Assembly: GCA_039090855.1 (NCBI GenBank)
Contig: CM077011.1
Coordinates: forward strand, 23,189,001 to 23,253,000
DNA: 64,000 nucleotides
DNA from: Macrothele yani
Taxonomy: Eukaryota > Arthropoda > Arachnida > Araneae > Macrothelidae
Direction of reading: 5' to 3'
In this document: in pieces, positions 31,703 through 41,430 of the stretch
Numbering within the stretch: the stretch's first letter is position 1
How the letters are laid out: each line of letters starts with the position of its first letter
Program-made: the position numbers and the translations under genes
The notes under the pieces: model-generated
Databases searched by the model: none
What the model was told of the DNA's origin: nothing
Seen by the model: the letters and a program-made list of their open reading frames with translations, nothing else

Positions 31703-33808
31703 TGTGTCATCATCATCATCATTGCCAACCATTATCAATCCACTGCTGGACAAAGTTCTAACCAAGTTTCTTCCACAACGGTCTGTTTTGTGCCAGTCTC
31801 CTCCATGTTACTTCCGCATACTTTCGAATTTCATCCACCCATCTCACCTGCGGTCTTCTTCTGGGTATTTTCCTGTCCCTTGGAATCCAGTCGAAATTTT
31901 CAGCTCTCCATCGGTGGTCTCTCCTTCTGGAAATATATCCATCCCATTGCCATTTCAGGGATTTTACTCTGATCATGATGTTTTCCACTCTTGTCATTTT
32001 TCTGATAAAGGATTTCTTCTTCGTATCTCTACTAGTTACACCAAGCATGCACCTCTCCATGCTACTTTGAGTTGTCCGCAGTCTTTGTATGTCTCTTTTA
32101 GTTAAGGTCCACGTCTCTGCACCATACGTAAGCACTAGAAGGATGCAGTGATTAAACACTTTTCTTTTAAGACATAATGGCATATTGCTCTTGAAAATTA
32201 TACTGTTTCTTCCAAAAGATCTCCAGGCAAGTTTTATACGCCTAATAATTTATTCATCAAAGTGAGCTTCACTTGATATCTGCTGTCCAAGATAAATGCA
32301 GGTATTGTTTGTCTCCAGCTCTTCCCCATCAATCGATAAATTTTCATTTCTTGTAAAAGCATTGTACATCACGTTTGTCTTCTGAAAGTTCATTTTTAAT
32401 CCCACTTCTTTACCTGGTTAGCAAGTTCTTCGATCATAATCTGCAGCTCTGATGGGGTAGTTGCAAAAATGACTACGTTATCAGCAAAACGAAGGTGAGT
32501 TAGATAATCTCCATTAAACCTTATCCCTTTGTTTTCCCAGTTCAGTGATTGAAAGACATTTTCCAATGTGACATTAAAGAGTTTGGGAGATATAGTGTCA
32601 CCTTGTCTCACTCCCTTTTCAATCTTTATGGGTGTTGTATTCTCAAATAGCCGAATCTTTTCACTTGCATTTTCATAGATGTTATTAATAATATTAAGTA
32701 TGCATCTTTAATATCGCAGGATTTCAAAGCCATTGTAACTGCTGATGGTTTTACCGAATCAAAGGCCTTTTCATAATCGATAAAAGCCATGCATAACGAA
32801 AGCTCATATTCCCTCGATCTTTCAATTTCATCTCTCAGTGCGTGGATATGATCTATAGTGCTGCAGCCATTCCTGAATCCAGCGTGTTCTCTCGGTTGAA
32901 CCATGTCCAGTTTCACCTTCAAGCGGTGTGAACGAACTTTACTGAAGACTTTATAAACCACTGATAGGAAGCTGATAGGTCTGTAGTTCCTGATATCCTT
33001 AATGCCACCTTTGTTATGTAGCAGGATAAGTGTAGCATTGTTCCAATCCTCAGGAATCTTCCCTTCATTAAGGCATCGAGTGAAAACTAGGGCGAGTACT
33101 GTTTCAATTTCTCCCCTTGCTTCTTGAATGATGTCTACCGTAATTCCATCTTCTCCTGGAGCTTTTTCCCGTTTCATGTTCTTGATTACATGTGCAACTT
33201 CTGCTGGAAGGACTGGAGGAACTCTGGTACTGGTATCTTTCATGATGTCTGGAGTGCATGTATCATCCCTTTCATATAGTTTTGAGTAGAAATATTTCAC
33301 TCTTGTCTAAATTTCACCTTTATTTCTTGTTAGAGAACCATCTTCTTTTCTCAGAGCCATAATATGCTTTCTTCCCTTACTCAGATGTCCCTTTGCTCTC
33401 TTTAGGCTTTGGTTGTTTTCAATTGCTTTCCTCACTAGTTCACCGTTGAATTTACTTACATCTTCAGTGATACTTTTTCGTACCGTCTTGCATAGCTCTA
33501 TATATTCCACTTTGGAAGTCACATCTCCTTTAGTTGTCCTCATCTCTCTTCTTATTTGCCTCAGAATTTTGTTTTTTTCTGATAATTTGTTCCTATGCAA
33601 CTTGTTCTTAGTACCAGCTATTTTTGTTGCTATTTCCATATGAGCCTTGGTCAGTTTTCCGTTAACTTCATATATGTCGACTTCTTCCGACGTTAGGCAT
33701 TCTAGAGAAGAGAATCTGTTCCTCAGTTCCAGTTTGAAAGTATTATGATGTTTCTTAAGCTTGGTTTTGTCAATACACTTTGTTTGTTTTATGAGCTTGC
33801 CACGCTCG
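31703..33808 (-). mobile_element. RTE-type LINE, 5' truncated, inserted in LINE-2
   Basis: The 3' end is a (CAT)n tract at 31708-31724 on the plus strand (GAT on the element strand). Homology with the other RTE copies runs to CATTTGTTTGTTTTATGAGC-like sequence and ends at CACGCTCGAG (33810), after which LINE-2 resumes. No TSD is evident. It is more diverged than the copy at 20056. Confidence 0.9.
31758..33639 (-). pseudogene. RTE reverse transcriptase, broken and active site altered
   Basis: Minus-strand pieces: 33307-33639 (linker upstream of RT), 32626-33300 (APGEDGITVDII, NYRPISFLSVVYKVF, FIDYEKAFDSV), 32396-32611 (MRQGDTISPKLFN, then LRFADNVVIF) and 31758-32183 (C-terminal domain, WQWDGYISRR). 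The catalytic FADD motif reads FADN here (Asn codon near 32478-32480). At least three frameshifts or stops. Not functional. Confidence 0.9.
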
Positions 33809-34030
33809 AGTAGTTATTTTTATTAGATCATGTTCTACGTTATTTTGTATTCTTTTATACATAATTTTCCCTAAGTTAGAATCGTATAGTTGCATAACAG
33901 TCATTATATTACATTTATTAGGGAAAACTCTTGTAAATCCATAAATGCTCAACCGCATATAATTATTACTGTTAAAGTTGTATTTCAAATCTATTCGTCT
34001 AATAAATTTATTTTGAAGTATTTGCAGTTT
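33809..34030 (-). mobile_element. LINE-2, piece 2
   Basis: The minus strand reads LQNKFIRRIDLKYNFNSN followed by LSIYGFTRVFPNKCNIMTVM and LGKIMYKRIQNNVEHDLI. This matches the region after the RT domain of Jockey/CR1-like proteins and is collinear between pieces 1 and 3. Confidence 0.72.
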
Positions 34031-34169
34031 TTAGCACGTCTTTTGTAAAAAAAGATCGAGCTTATCTTATCGGTTTGTCCGTCCGTCCATCCGTTCCTTC
34101 TGTACATACGATATATCTGCAACTATTAGTCCGATTTGAAACATTCTTTTTGATTTGGGAAGTTTGAAA

Positions 34170-35775
34170 TATGCGAATGATGATCCCTTCTTTCGGTTTT
34201 TTTTTTCACAATGTAGAATTTTGCCGCTAGAGGGCGTAAATGCAGATGATGTCGAATTCAAAAATACGTTTTATTCCGCATATTTGCTTCTAAACATCAG
34301 ATTGAAAAAGTTGTTTTATCTTTCGATTCCATTTATGTCAAAGAGTATTTTAGATATAGTTACTTTTTACAAATTACGCATAGATTTTCCGCTAGGGGCG
34401 TAAAATTAAATTACATTTCTCCCGATAACTCTTTTTCTAAAACTCCAATTTAAAAATAAAAAAATTCTTCAGCGGATACACCTCCTGATGGAAAATCTTT
34501 TGCACATAATTTCAAGTTTTTGGTAAAGAATACATTTGCCACCAGGGTGCATAAGTGTTAATTTTGGCTTCCGATGTTTTTGCCATAAAATCTGAGCTTC
34601 TAAATTATCGATTGAAAAAAGTCTTTCATGGACTGGTGCCACTCACATCGATACACCTTTTTGGAATGTTTTCTTCCTAAAATACTGCATAGTTTCTCCG
34701 TCAGGGGGCGTAGATGTATATATTATTTATGTCAATATCTCTGCTTGTAGGAGTCCGATTTTAAAAATTCCTTCTGTGTTGGATAGTGTTTTCAGTGTGA
34801 CATGTTTTTCATATAATTTCAAAATTTTCAAGTAATTCGTAGACTTTCCGCTAGGAGCCGTAGAGGTAAATTGCGTTCCCACTATATCTCTGCTTCTAAA
34901 TCTCCGATTTGAAAACTTCTTTCTGCACCGAATACAGCTGCTGATGGGAAATCCTTTGCACATAATTTCTAATTTTTGTAAAATAGGGTTTAGCCACCGG
35001 GTGGCGTAAGTTTTAATATCCGCTTCTGATGTATTTGCAACAAAATATGAGCTTCTAAAATATCGATAGCAGAACAAAAAGTCGTTTGTTGACCGATAGT
35101 ACTCATGTCGACAAACAAACCTTTTAGGAACATTTTCTTCTTGAAATAATGCATGGGGTTATTTTTGTCAATATATTACTTCTAGGAGTCCGATTTGAAA
35201 AATATCCTTCTTTGTTTGATAGTGTTTCCGATGCGAAATGTTTTTCCTATAAATTAAAAAAATTCATGTAAATCATAGACTTTCCGCTAGGGGGCACAAA
35301 GATAAATTGCGTTTTCTGCGTTATTTCTGCTCCTGAAGCTCCGATTTGAAAAATTATTCCTGTATCGCATACAAGACCCGATGGAAAATATTTTTCACAT
35401 AATTTCTAATGTTTGGTAAAGTATGGTTTGGCCACCAGGCTCTTGAAAACTCGACTAATTTTTTTTTTTTTTTCTTTTCTTGGACCGATACCTCTCATAT
35501 GGAAAAACCTTTTAAGAATTCTTTCTTCCTAAAATAATGCATGGCTTTCCCACCAGGGGATGTAACGTCACATAATATTTTTGTCGATATCTCTGTTTCT
35601 AAGAGTCCGATTTGAAAAATTATTTCTACGTTGGAGAGTGTTTCCGGTGCGAAATGTTTCTCATATAAATTCATGTTTTTCTTAACGCACAAGTCTGCAA
35701 CCAGAGGGCGTAAGCTCACGATTCCGTTTACAGCAATATCTGAGAGATTAAAAACCCGATTGAAAAACTTGTTTC
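34170..35775 (+). repeat. Higher-order array of about 150-bp monomers with a CTCF-core-like motif
   Basis: Three monomer types alternate a-b-c with a higher-order period of about 450 bp. Motif sites: 34224, 34389 (a), 34538 (b), 34698 (c), 34848 (a), 34993 (b), 35284 (a), 35431 (b, truncated), 35549 (c) and 35701. The motif is CC(A/G)C(C/T)AGGGGGCGTAA. Between motifs lie shared blocks such as TCTGCTTCTAAGAGTCCGAT and TTGCACATAATTTC. The c site near 35150 is deleted, and a further deletion follows 35440. Confidence 0.9.
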
Positions 35776-35832
35776 TTCCGTGAGATGCTATTGTTTTCTA
35801 TACCGGTTCCATTGACTTTGATTAGCTTTGAG

Positions 35833-36036
35833 CCGCCCCGGTGGCGCTGGCATCTGATCATTCGTCCGTAAGGGGTCCGGGTTCGAATCCCGGTCAGGCA
35901 TGGATGTTGTGTTTGTCTTACGGGACTGGCTCTCTCCCTTCCCTGGAACCAGTGACCCTAAATTAGGGACGGGCGACTGCTTACAGCCCATTGAGTTGCT
36001 CAAGGTGGTCGGTAAACCTCTAATCAAAAAAAAAAA
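35833..36036 (+). repeat. SINE-A with box A deleted, 9-bp TSD
   Basis: TAGCTTTGA at 35824-35832 is repeated at 36037-36045. The head reads GCCGCCCCGGTGGCGCTGGC, missing about 15 bp that normally span the end of box A. Box B (GGTTCGAATCC) is intact, the body is complete, and there is an 11-A tail. Confidence 0.92.
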
Positions 36037-36119
36037 TAGCTTTGATAAATTTAATTTGTGTGAGAACGGATTGAAAAGACGTGCTTATTACACCCGGAAA
36101 TTCGGTGTCATCTTTCTTG

Positions 36120-36434
36120 TTTAATATTGGATTGAGTTGTTTGCCCCCCCCCCCCCATGTTAATATGCAGAAATTAAGATGTGTATGAATTAATGTAAAA
36201 TGCAATAATTTTGATGCTTTAACCGTAAGCTCTATTAAGACATGGCTTACTATTCTTATATTTTTTGTCATTTTACTCAGAAGATTTTCTATATGTCTAT
36301 TTCCTTTTAAAACATTATTGAGTGTAATTCCAAGGTAAGTAAAGTTATTTACTATTTCAATTAATTTGTTATTCAATAATAATGGCAATGCTGCAAGAAG
36401 CATAGCTGGCTTTCCGTAGGAAATACAAGCTGTG
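36120..36434 (-). mobile_element. LINE-2, piece 1: end of the RT domain
   Basis: The minus strand reads LPLLLNNKLIEIVNNFTYLG, then NRHIENLLSKMTKNIRIVSH and FTLIHTHLNFCILTWGGGG, characteristic of the RT thumb and following region of Jockey/CR1-like LINEs. A G-homopolymer (14 C on the plus strand, 36147-36160) lies in the WGG stretch. Upstream it abuts a Tc1-like fragment, so the 5' part of the LINE is missing. Confidence 0.78.
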
Positions 36435-36944
36435 CCTGTTGAAGCATTGTCCACAACTCCGCCCTAGACGTCGGTTCAAGATCCATGGATCTCATGTTCC
36501 CCTCCACGGCCTCCCAGACATCTTCCACAGGGTTTAACTCCGGGGGAAGGAACTTGGGGGCCACTGGGCGGTTTCAAACTCAGATTACTGCTCCACGAGT
36601 CGTGCCTAGGTGGTTGCGGGCCGCTGCGGCAGCGCATTGTCGTGCTGAAATAAACCATTGGCGGCAGGATTAGCGAAGGCGATGAAAGCGTGAGTTCGTT
36701 AGCTTTTTGCGCGCAGAGGTTAGGGACCTCACCAGACACACTAAGAGACCTAATGTGTTCCAAGAGGAGGCTCCTCAAATCATTACAGAGCCGCTGCCGC
36801 CTTGAACAGAGCCTACCTGGCACAACGGAGCCATGACCTCATGCTGTCAACGCCACACCCGCACCTTCCCGTCAGCTTGGTACAGCTGAAAACGGGATTT
36901 GATTCGTCTGACCACACAACGCAGAGTCACTCTGTAGAATTCCA
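36435..36944 (-). mobile_element. Tc1-like transposase fragment
   Basis: The minus strand has a degenerate first-Asp region (WSDESNP, near 36905), a VYFSTTMRCRSGPQ stretch near the second Asp, and FLPPELNPVEDVWEAVEGNM with the Glu motif (36490-36560). No termini are found. Confidence 0.75.
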
Positions 36945-36996
36945 ACTGCTCGTCATCGGACATTACGCCAAGCGAGGTGTAATGATGACGAGCAGT
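36945..36996. other. Long perfect-stem hairpin
   Basis: ACTGCTCGTCAT at 36945-36956 pairs with ATGACGAGCAGT at 36985-36996, and the inner arms CATTACGCC / GGTGTAATG extend the stem around a loop of a few bases. It sits exactly at the edge of the inverted repeat array. Confidence 0.85.
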
Positions 36997-37587
36997 CAAC
37001 ATTTTTCAAATCGGACTCTTAGAAACAGAGATATCGACAAAAATAAGATGTGACTTTACGTCTCCTGGGGGAAAACCATGCATTATTTTTGGAAGAAAGT
37101 ATTCTCAAAATGTTTTTCCATATGAGCGGTATTGGTCCAAGAAAAAAACATTAGTCGAGTTTTCATGAGCCCAAATTTTACTAAAAATACATCAGAAGCA
37201 GAAATTAACACTTATGCCCCCTGGTGGCCAAACCATTTTTTACCAAACATTAGAAATTATGTGCAAAATGTTTTCCATCAGGTCTTGTATGCGATACAGA
37301 AATAATTTTTCAAATAGGAGTTTTAGAAGCAGAAATAACTCAGAAAACTCAATTTACCTTTGTGCCCCCTAGCGGAAAGTCTATGATATACTTAAAAATT
37401 TTGAATTTTTAGGAAAAACATTTTGCATCGGAAACACTATCCAACAAAGAAAGATTTTTTTTTAAAATCGGACTCCTAGAAGTAGAGATATTGAAAAAAA
37501 TAAGATATACATATACGCCCCCTGGCGTTGAAATCATGCATTATTTTCAGAAGAAAATGTTTGTAAAAGGTTTGCGACATGGGTAGT
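36997..37587 (-). repeat. Inverted CTCF-like-motif array, part 1
   Basis: Monomers in the opposite orientation to 34170-35775. Motif sites in order c, b, a, c at 37059, 37216 (TGCCCCCTGGTGGCC), 37363 (TGCCCCCTAGCGG) and 37516. The array continues at 40722 after the RTE LINE. Confidence 0.92.
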
Positions 37588-37607
37588 CATCATCATCATC
37601 ATCATTG

Positions 37608-39117
37608 TCAACCATTATCAATCCACTGCTGGACGAAGGTCTCCCCAAGTTTCCTCCACAACGGTCTGTCTTGTGCCAGTCTCCTCCATGTCACTCCCGC
37701 ATATTTACGAATTTCATCCACCCATCTCCCATGTGGTCTTTTCTGGGTCTTTTCCTGTCCCTTGGAATCCAATCTAAAATTTCGGCTGTCCATCTATGGT
37801 CTGTCCTTCTGGCAGTATGTCCAGCCCATTGCCATTTCAGGGATTTAACTCTGATCATGATGTCTTCCACTCTCGTCATTTTTCGGATCCACGAGTTCCT
37901 CTTCTTATCTCCTGGTTACACCAAGCATGCACCTCTCCGTGCTACTTTGAGTTGTCTGCAGCCTTTGTATGTCTCTTTTAGCTAAGGTCCACGTCTCTGC
38001 ACCATACTTAAGCACTGGAAGGATGCATTGATCAAACACTTTTCTTTTAAGACATAATGGCATATTGCTCTTGAAAATTATGGTGTTTCTTCCAAAAGCT
38101 CTCCAGGCAAGTTTTGTACCTCTGATTAATTTCTTCATCAATGTGACCCTCACTTGATATCTGCTGTCCAAGATAAACATACGTATCTGTTATCTCCAGT
38201 TTTTCTCCAGCAATCGATAAATCTTCATTTCTTGTAAAAGCATTGAACATCACTTTTGTCTTCTGAAAGTTCATTTTTAATCCCACTTCTTTACTCTTGT
38301 CAGCAAGTTCCTGGATCATACTCTGCAGCTCTGATGGGGTAGTTGCAAAAATGACTACGTCATCAGCAAAACGAAGGTGGGTTAGATAATCTCCATTAAT
38401 CTTTATCCCTTTGTTTTCCCAGTTCAGTGATTGAAAGACATTTTCCAATGTGGCATTAAAGAGCTTCGGAGATATGGTGTCACCTTGTCTCACTCCCTTT
38501 CCAATTTTTATGTGTGTTGTATTTTCAAACAGCCGAATCTTTGCACTTGCATTTTCATAGATGTTATTAATAATATTAATGTATGCATCTTCAATACCGC
38601 AGGATTTCAGAGCCGTGGTAACTGCTGATGGTTTCACCGAATCAAAGGCTTTTTCATAATCGATAAAAGCCATGCACAATGGAAGTTCATATTCCCTCGC
38701 TCTTTCAATTAGTTCTCTCAGTACATGGATATGATCTATTGTGCTGTAGCCACTCCTGAATCCAGCTTGTTCTCTCGGTTGAGCCATGTCCAGTGTTACC
38801 TTCAAGCGGTGAGAAAGAACTTTAGTGAAGATTTTATAAAACCACTGATAGGAGGCTGATAGGTCTGTAGTTCCTGAGATCCTCAATGTCACCTTTTTTA
38901 TGTAGCAGGATCATTGTAGCATTGTTCCAATCCTCAGGAATCTTCCCCTTCATTAAGGCATCGAGTGAAAATTTGGGCGAGTACTGTTTCAATTTCTCCA
39001 CTTGCTTCTTGTATGATGTCTATAGTAATTCCATCTTCTCCTGGAGCTTTCCCCGCTTCATGTTCTTGATTGCATGAGCAACTTCTGCTGGGAGGACTGG
39101 AAGAACTCTGGTACCTT
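37608..39117 (-). pseudogene. RTE reverse transcriptase, frameshifted
   Basis: Continues from the endonuclease frame. The minus strand at 38047-38892 contains QAGFRSGYSTIDHI, FIDYEKAFDSV, GVRQGDTISPKLFN and LRFADDVVIF (intact catalytic Asp pair). It is separated from the upstream part by an extra base near 38838-38842 and from the C-terminal domain (37691-37981, KWQWAGHTARR) by a frameshift near 38125. Confidence 0.9.
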
Positions 39118-40560
39118 TCATGATGTCTGAGTACATGTATCTTCCCTTTCATATAATTTGGAGTAGAAATCTTTCACTCTTGTCAAAATTTCGCCTCTAT
39201 TTCTTGTTATAGAACCATCTTCTTTTCTCAGAGCCATAATCTGTTTTCTTCCCTTACTGAGATGTCCCTTTGCTATCTTTAGGCTTTGTTTGTTTTCAAT
39301 TGCTTTCCTCACTAGCTCACAGTTGAATTTCCTTACGTCTTCAGTGATACTTTTTCGTGCTGTCTTGCATAGCTCTATATATTCCACTTTGGAAGTCACA
39401 TCTTCTTTAGTTGTCCTCATCTCTCTTCTTTTTTGCATCAACATTTTGGTTTTTCCTGATAATTTGTTTACATGCAACTTGTTCTTGGACCCAGCTAATT
39501 TTGTTGCTGTTTCCATAAGAGCTTTGGTTACTTTTCTGTTAACTTCCGAAATATCCACTTCTTCCGATGTTAGGCCTTCTAAAGCAGAGAATCTGTTCTT
39601 CAGTTCCAACTTGAAAGTATTATGGTGTTTTTTAAGGTTGGTTATGTCGATACATTTTGTTTGTCTTATGAGCTTGCCACGTTCCAGTTTAGTGTTGAGG
39701 TGCATCTTACATCTCACCAATCTATGGTCACTACCTGTGTTGAACTTGTTTAGCACACTGCAGTCTTCAATGACGAATTTTTTGTTACACATAATAAAAT
39801 CAATTTCACTTGTTGTCCCAATTGGATGTCTCCATGTCCATTTCCTGTGTGGCTTTTTCTTGAAAAAGGAATTCAAGATGAAAAATCCTTCTGCCTCTGC
39901 AAACTCAACGAGAGTATTTCCACGCTGGTTTCTGTTGCCGTGACCGAATTTACCTACTGAAGTTTCATTCTGTTGCCGGTGCCCTATTTTTGCATTGAAA
40001 TCTCCCATAATTATCTTCAAGTGCTGCTTACCTTTATTATTTAGATCACGAATTTCCTCATAAAATTCTTCAATTTCTTCTTCAGGATGACTTGTGGTGG
40101 GTGCATAAGTTTGAATAATCTGAGCCTGGTATCTTCTCGATAGTTGGATAACGAGTCGTGCAGCTCTGTCAGAGGAACTTTCAACTTCTACCACTTTATC
40201 CTTCAGTTTCTTGTTTATTATAAATCCAACACCACTAGTTCTGCCAGTATCTGTCCCACGATAATAGAAGAGATGTCCACTTTTCAGTTCAATGAGATCT
40301 TCTCCTTTTCTTCTTACCTCACTCAGCCCGACGATGTCCCACTTGATCCTTTGTAGTTCCTCTTCCAATTCAAGAAGCCTTGAATCAGAAGATAGGGAGC
40401 GTCCGTTGTAGGTAGCCAAGGTCAGCATCAAATGGCAGCCTAGTCCGGTCCTCCGGGGATTCTTAGCACCCTCTGCCTTCATGTCGCACTGGCCGCTGCC
40501 TTGGCCAGGTACATTCCAGCTGCCGGAGACTGAGGGCCAAGATTTAAGTTGTAGAGTCAT
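39118..40560 (-). CDS. RTE APE-type endonuclease plus RT linker (480 codons)
   Basis: The endonuclease nicks target DNA to prime reverse transcription (family knowledge). Motifs: LATYNGRS (Asn 52), LSEVRR (Glu 81), QTYAPT (Tyr 152), MGDFNAKIG (Asp 187, Asn 189), TSEIDFIM (Asp 254) and GSDHR (His 279). All the residues expected for an active APE fold are present. The linker follows, and the frame ends at 39118 after a frameshift before the RT core. The ATG at 40560 is the first in frame; a second at residue 45 (MLTLATYNG) may be the real start, because it lies just before the first motif. Confidence 0.92.
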   Translation of the reverse strand: MTLQLKSWPSVSGSWNVPGQGSGQCDMKAEGAKNPRRTGLGCHLMLTLATYNGRSLSSDSRLLELEEELQRIKWDIVGLSEVRRKGEDLIELKSGHLFYYRGTDTGRTSGVGFIINKKLKDKVVEVESSSDRAARLVIQLSRRYQAQIIQTYAPTTSHPEEEIEEFYEEIRDLNNKGKQHLKIIMGDFNAKIGHRQQNETSVGKFGHGNRNQRGNTLVEFAEAEGFFILNSFFKKKPHRKWTWRHPIGTTSEIDFIMCNKKFVIEDCSVLNKFNTGSDHRLVRCKMHLNTKLERGKLIRQTKCIDITNLKKHHNTFKLELKNRFSALEGLTSEEVDISEVNRKVTKALMETATKLAGSKNKLHVNKLSGKTKMLMQKRREMRTTKEDVTSKVEYIELCKTARKSITEDVRKFNCELVRKAIENKQSLKIAKGHLSKGRKQIMALRKEDGSITRNRGEILTRVKDFYSKLYEREDTCTQTS

Positions 40561-40721
40561 TTTGGAGGTGTTTGGCCATAACTCACCACGCTGGCCAAGC
40601 GGGTTGGTGAGTGTATGATAGCATTTCCTCTGATCCCGATGGTATAGTTATACCGCTATTTGCGGTCGTCAGAGCCCCTTTAGTGGGAACAGGATGCACC
40701 ACGAGAAGGCGGGGTTGACAT

Positions 40722-41430
40722 TTAGTATCGGTCCAAACGACGTTTTTTTTCAATCGAGAATTAGGATCTCATATTTTGCTGCAAATACATCAGAAGCGGA
40801 AATTAAGATTTACGCCCCCTGGTGGCCAAACCATTTTTTTTACAAAAATTAGAAATTATGTGCAAACGATTTCCCATCAGGAGATGTATCCGGTGCAGAA
40901 AGAATTTTTCAAATCGGAGATTTAGAAGCAGAGATATAGGAGAAACGCAATTTATCTGTACACCTCCTAGCGAAAAGTCTATGAATTACTTGAAAATTTT
41001 GAAATTATATGAAAAACATGTCACACTGGAAACAATATCCAACAAAGAAAGAATTTTTCAAATCGGACTCGTAGAAGTACAGATATTGACAAAAATAAGA
41101 TATACAACTACATCCCCTGGCGAAGAAACTGTGGAATATTTTAAGAAGAAAATATTCCGAAAATGTTTATCGATGTGAGTGGTATCAGTCCACTGAAATT
41201 TATTTTCAATCGATATTTTAGAAGCTCAGATTTTATGGCAAATACATCAGAAGCAAAAATTAACACTTACGCCCTATGGTGGCTAAAGTATTCTTTACCA
41301 AAAATTTGAAATTATATGCAAAAGATTTTCCATCAGGAGGTGTATCCGCTGAAGAATTTTTTTTTCAAATCGGAGTTTTAGAAGAAGAGTTCTCGGGAAA
41401 AATTTAATTTACTTTTACACCTGGCGCCAC
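40722..41430 (-). repeat. Inverted CTCF-like-motif array, part 2
   Basis: Continues the monomer order of 36997-37587 in phase: b at 40813 (CGCCCCCTGGTGGCC), a at 40961, c at 41111, b at 41270 and a at about 41418 (CACCTGGCGCCACC, partial). The last c site of part 1 is followed by b here, as expected if the LINE interrupted one array. Confidence 0.92.

Larger units (their letters stand above)
34033..36085. mobile_element. Tandem-repeat block bounded by short inverted repeats, inserted in LINE-2
   Basis: The block lies between LINE-2 codons that are adjacent in the protein. AGCACGTCTTTT at 34033-34044 is inverted at 36074-36085 (AAAAGACGTGCT). LINE-2 sequence resumes within 10-40 bp on each side. 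AATACT near 34014-34019 and AATATT near 36124-36129, read on the minus strand, may be a short TSD. The interior is the CTCF-like-motif array plus one SINE-A. No transposase is present, so any mobility would be non-autonomous. The element class is unknown. Confidence 0.6.
37588..40721 (-). mobile_element. RTE-type LINE, near full length, inserted in the inverted array
   Basis: A 3.13-kb element: (CAT)n at 37588-37606 is its 3' tail, and the 5' end lies at about 40721 after a leader of about 160 bp. TAGT at 37584-37587 and 40722-40725 may be a 4-bp TSD. It is the longest RTE copy and the only one with a complete endonuclease. Confidence 0.93.
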
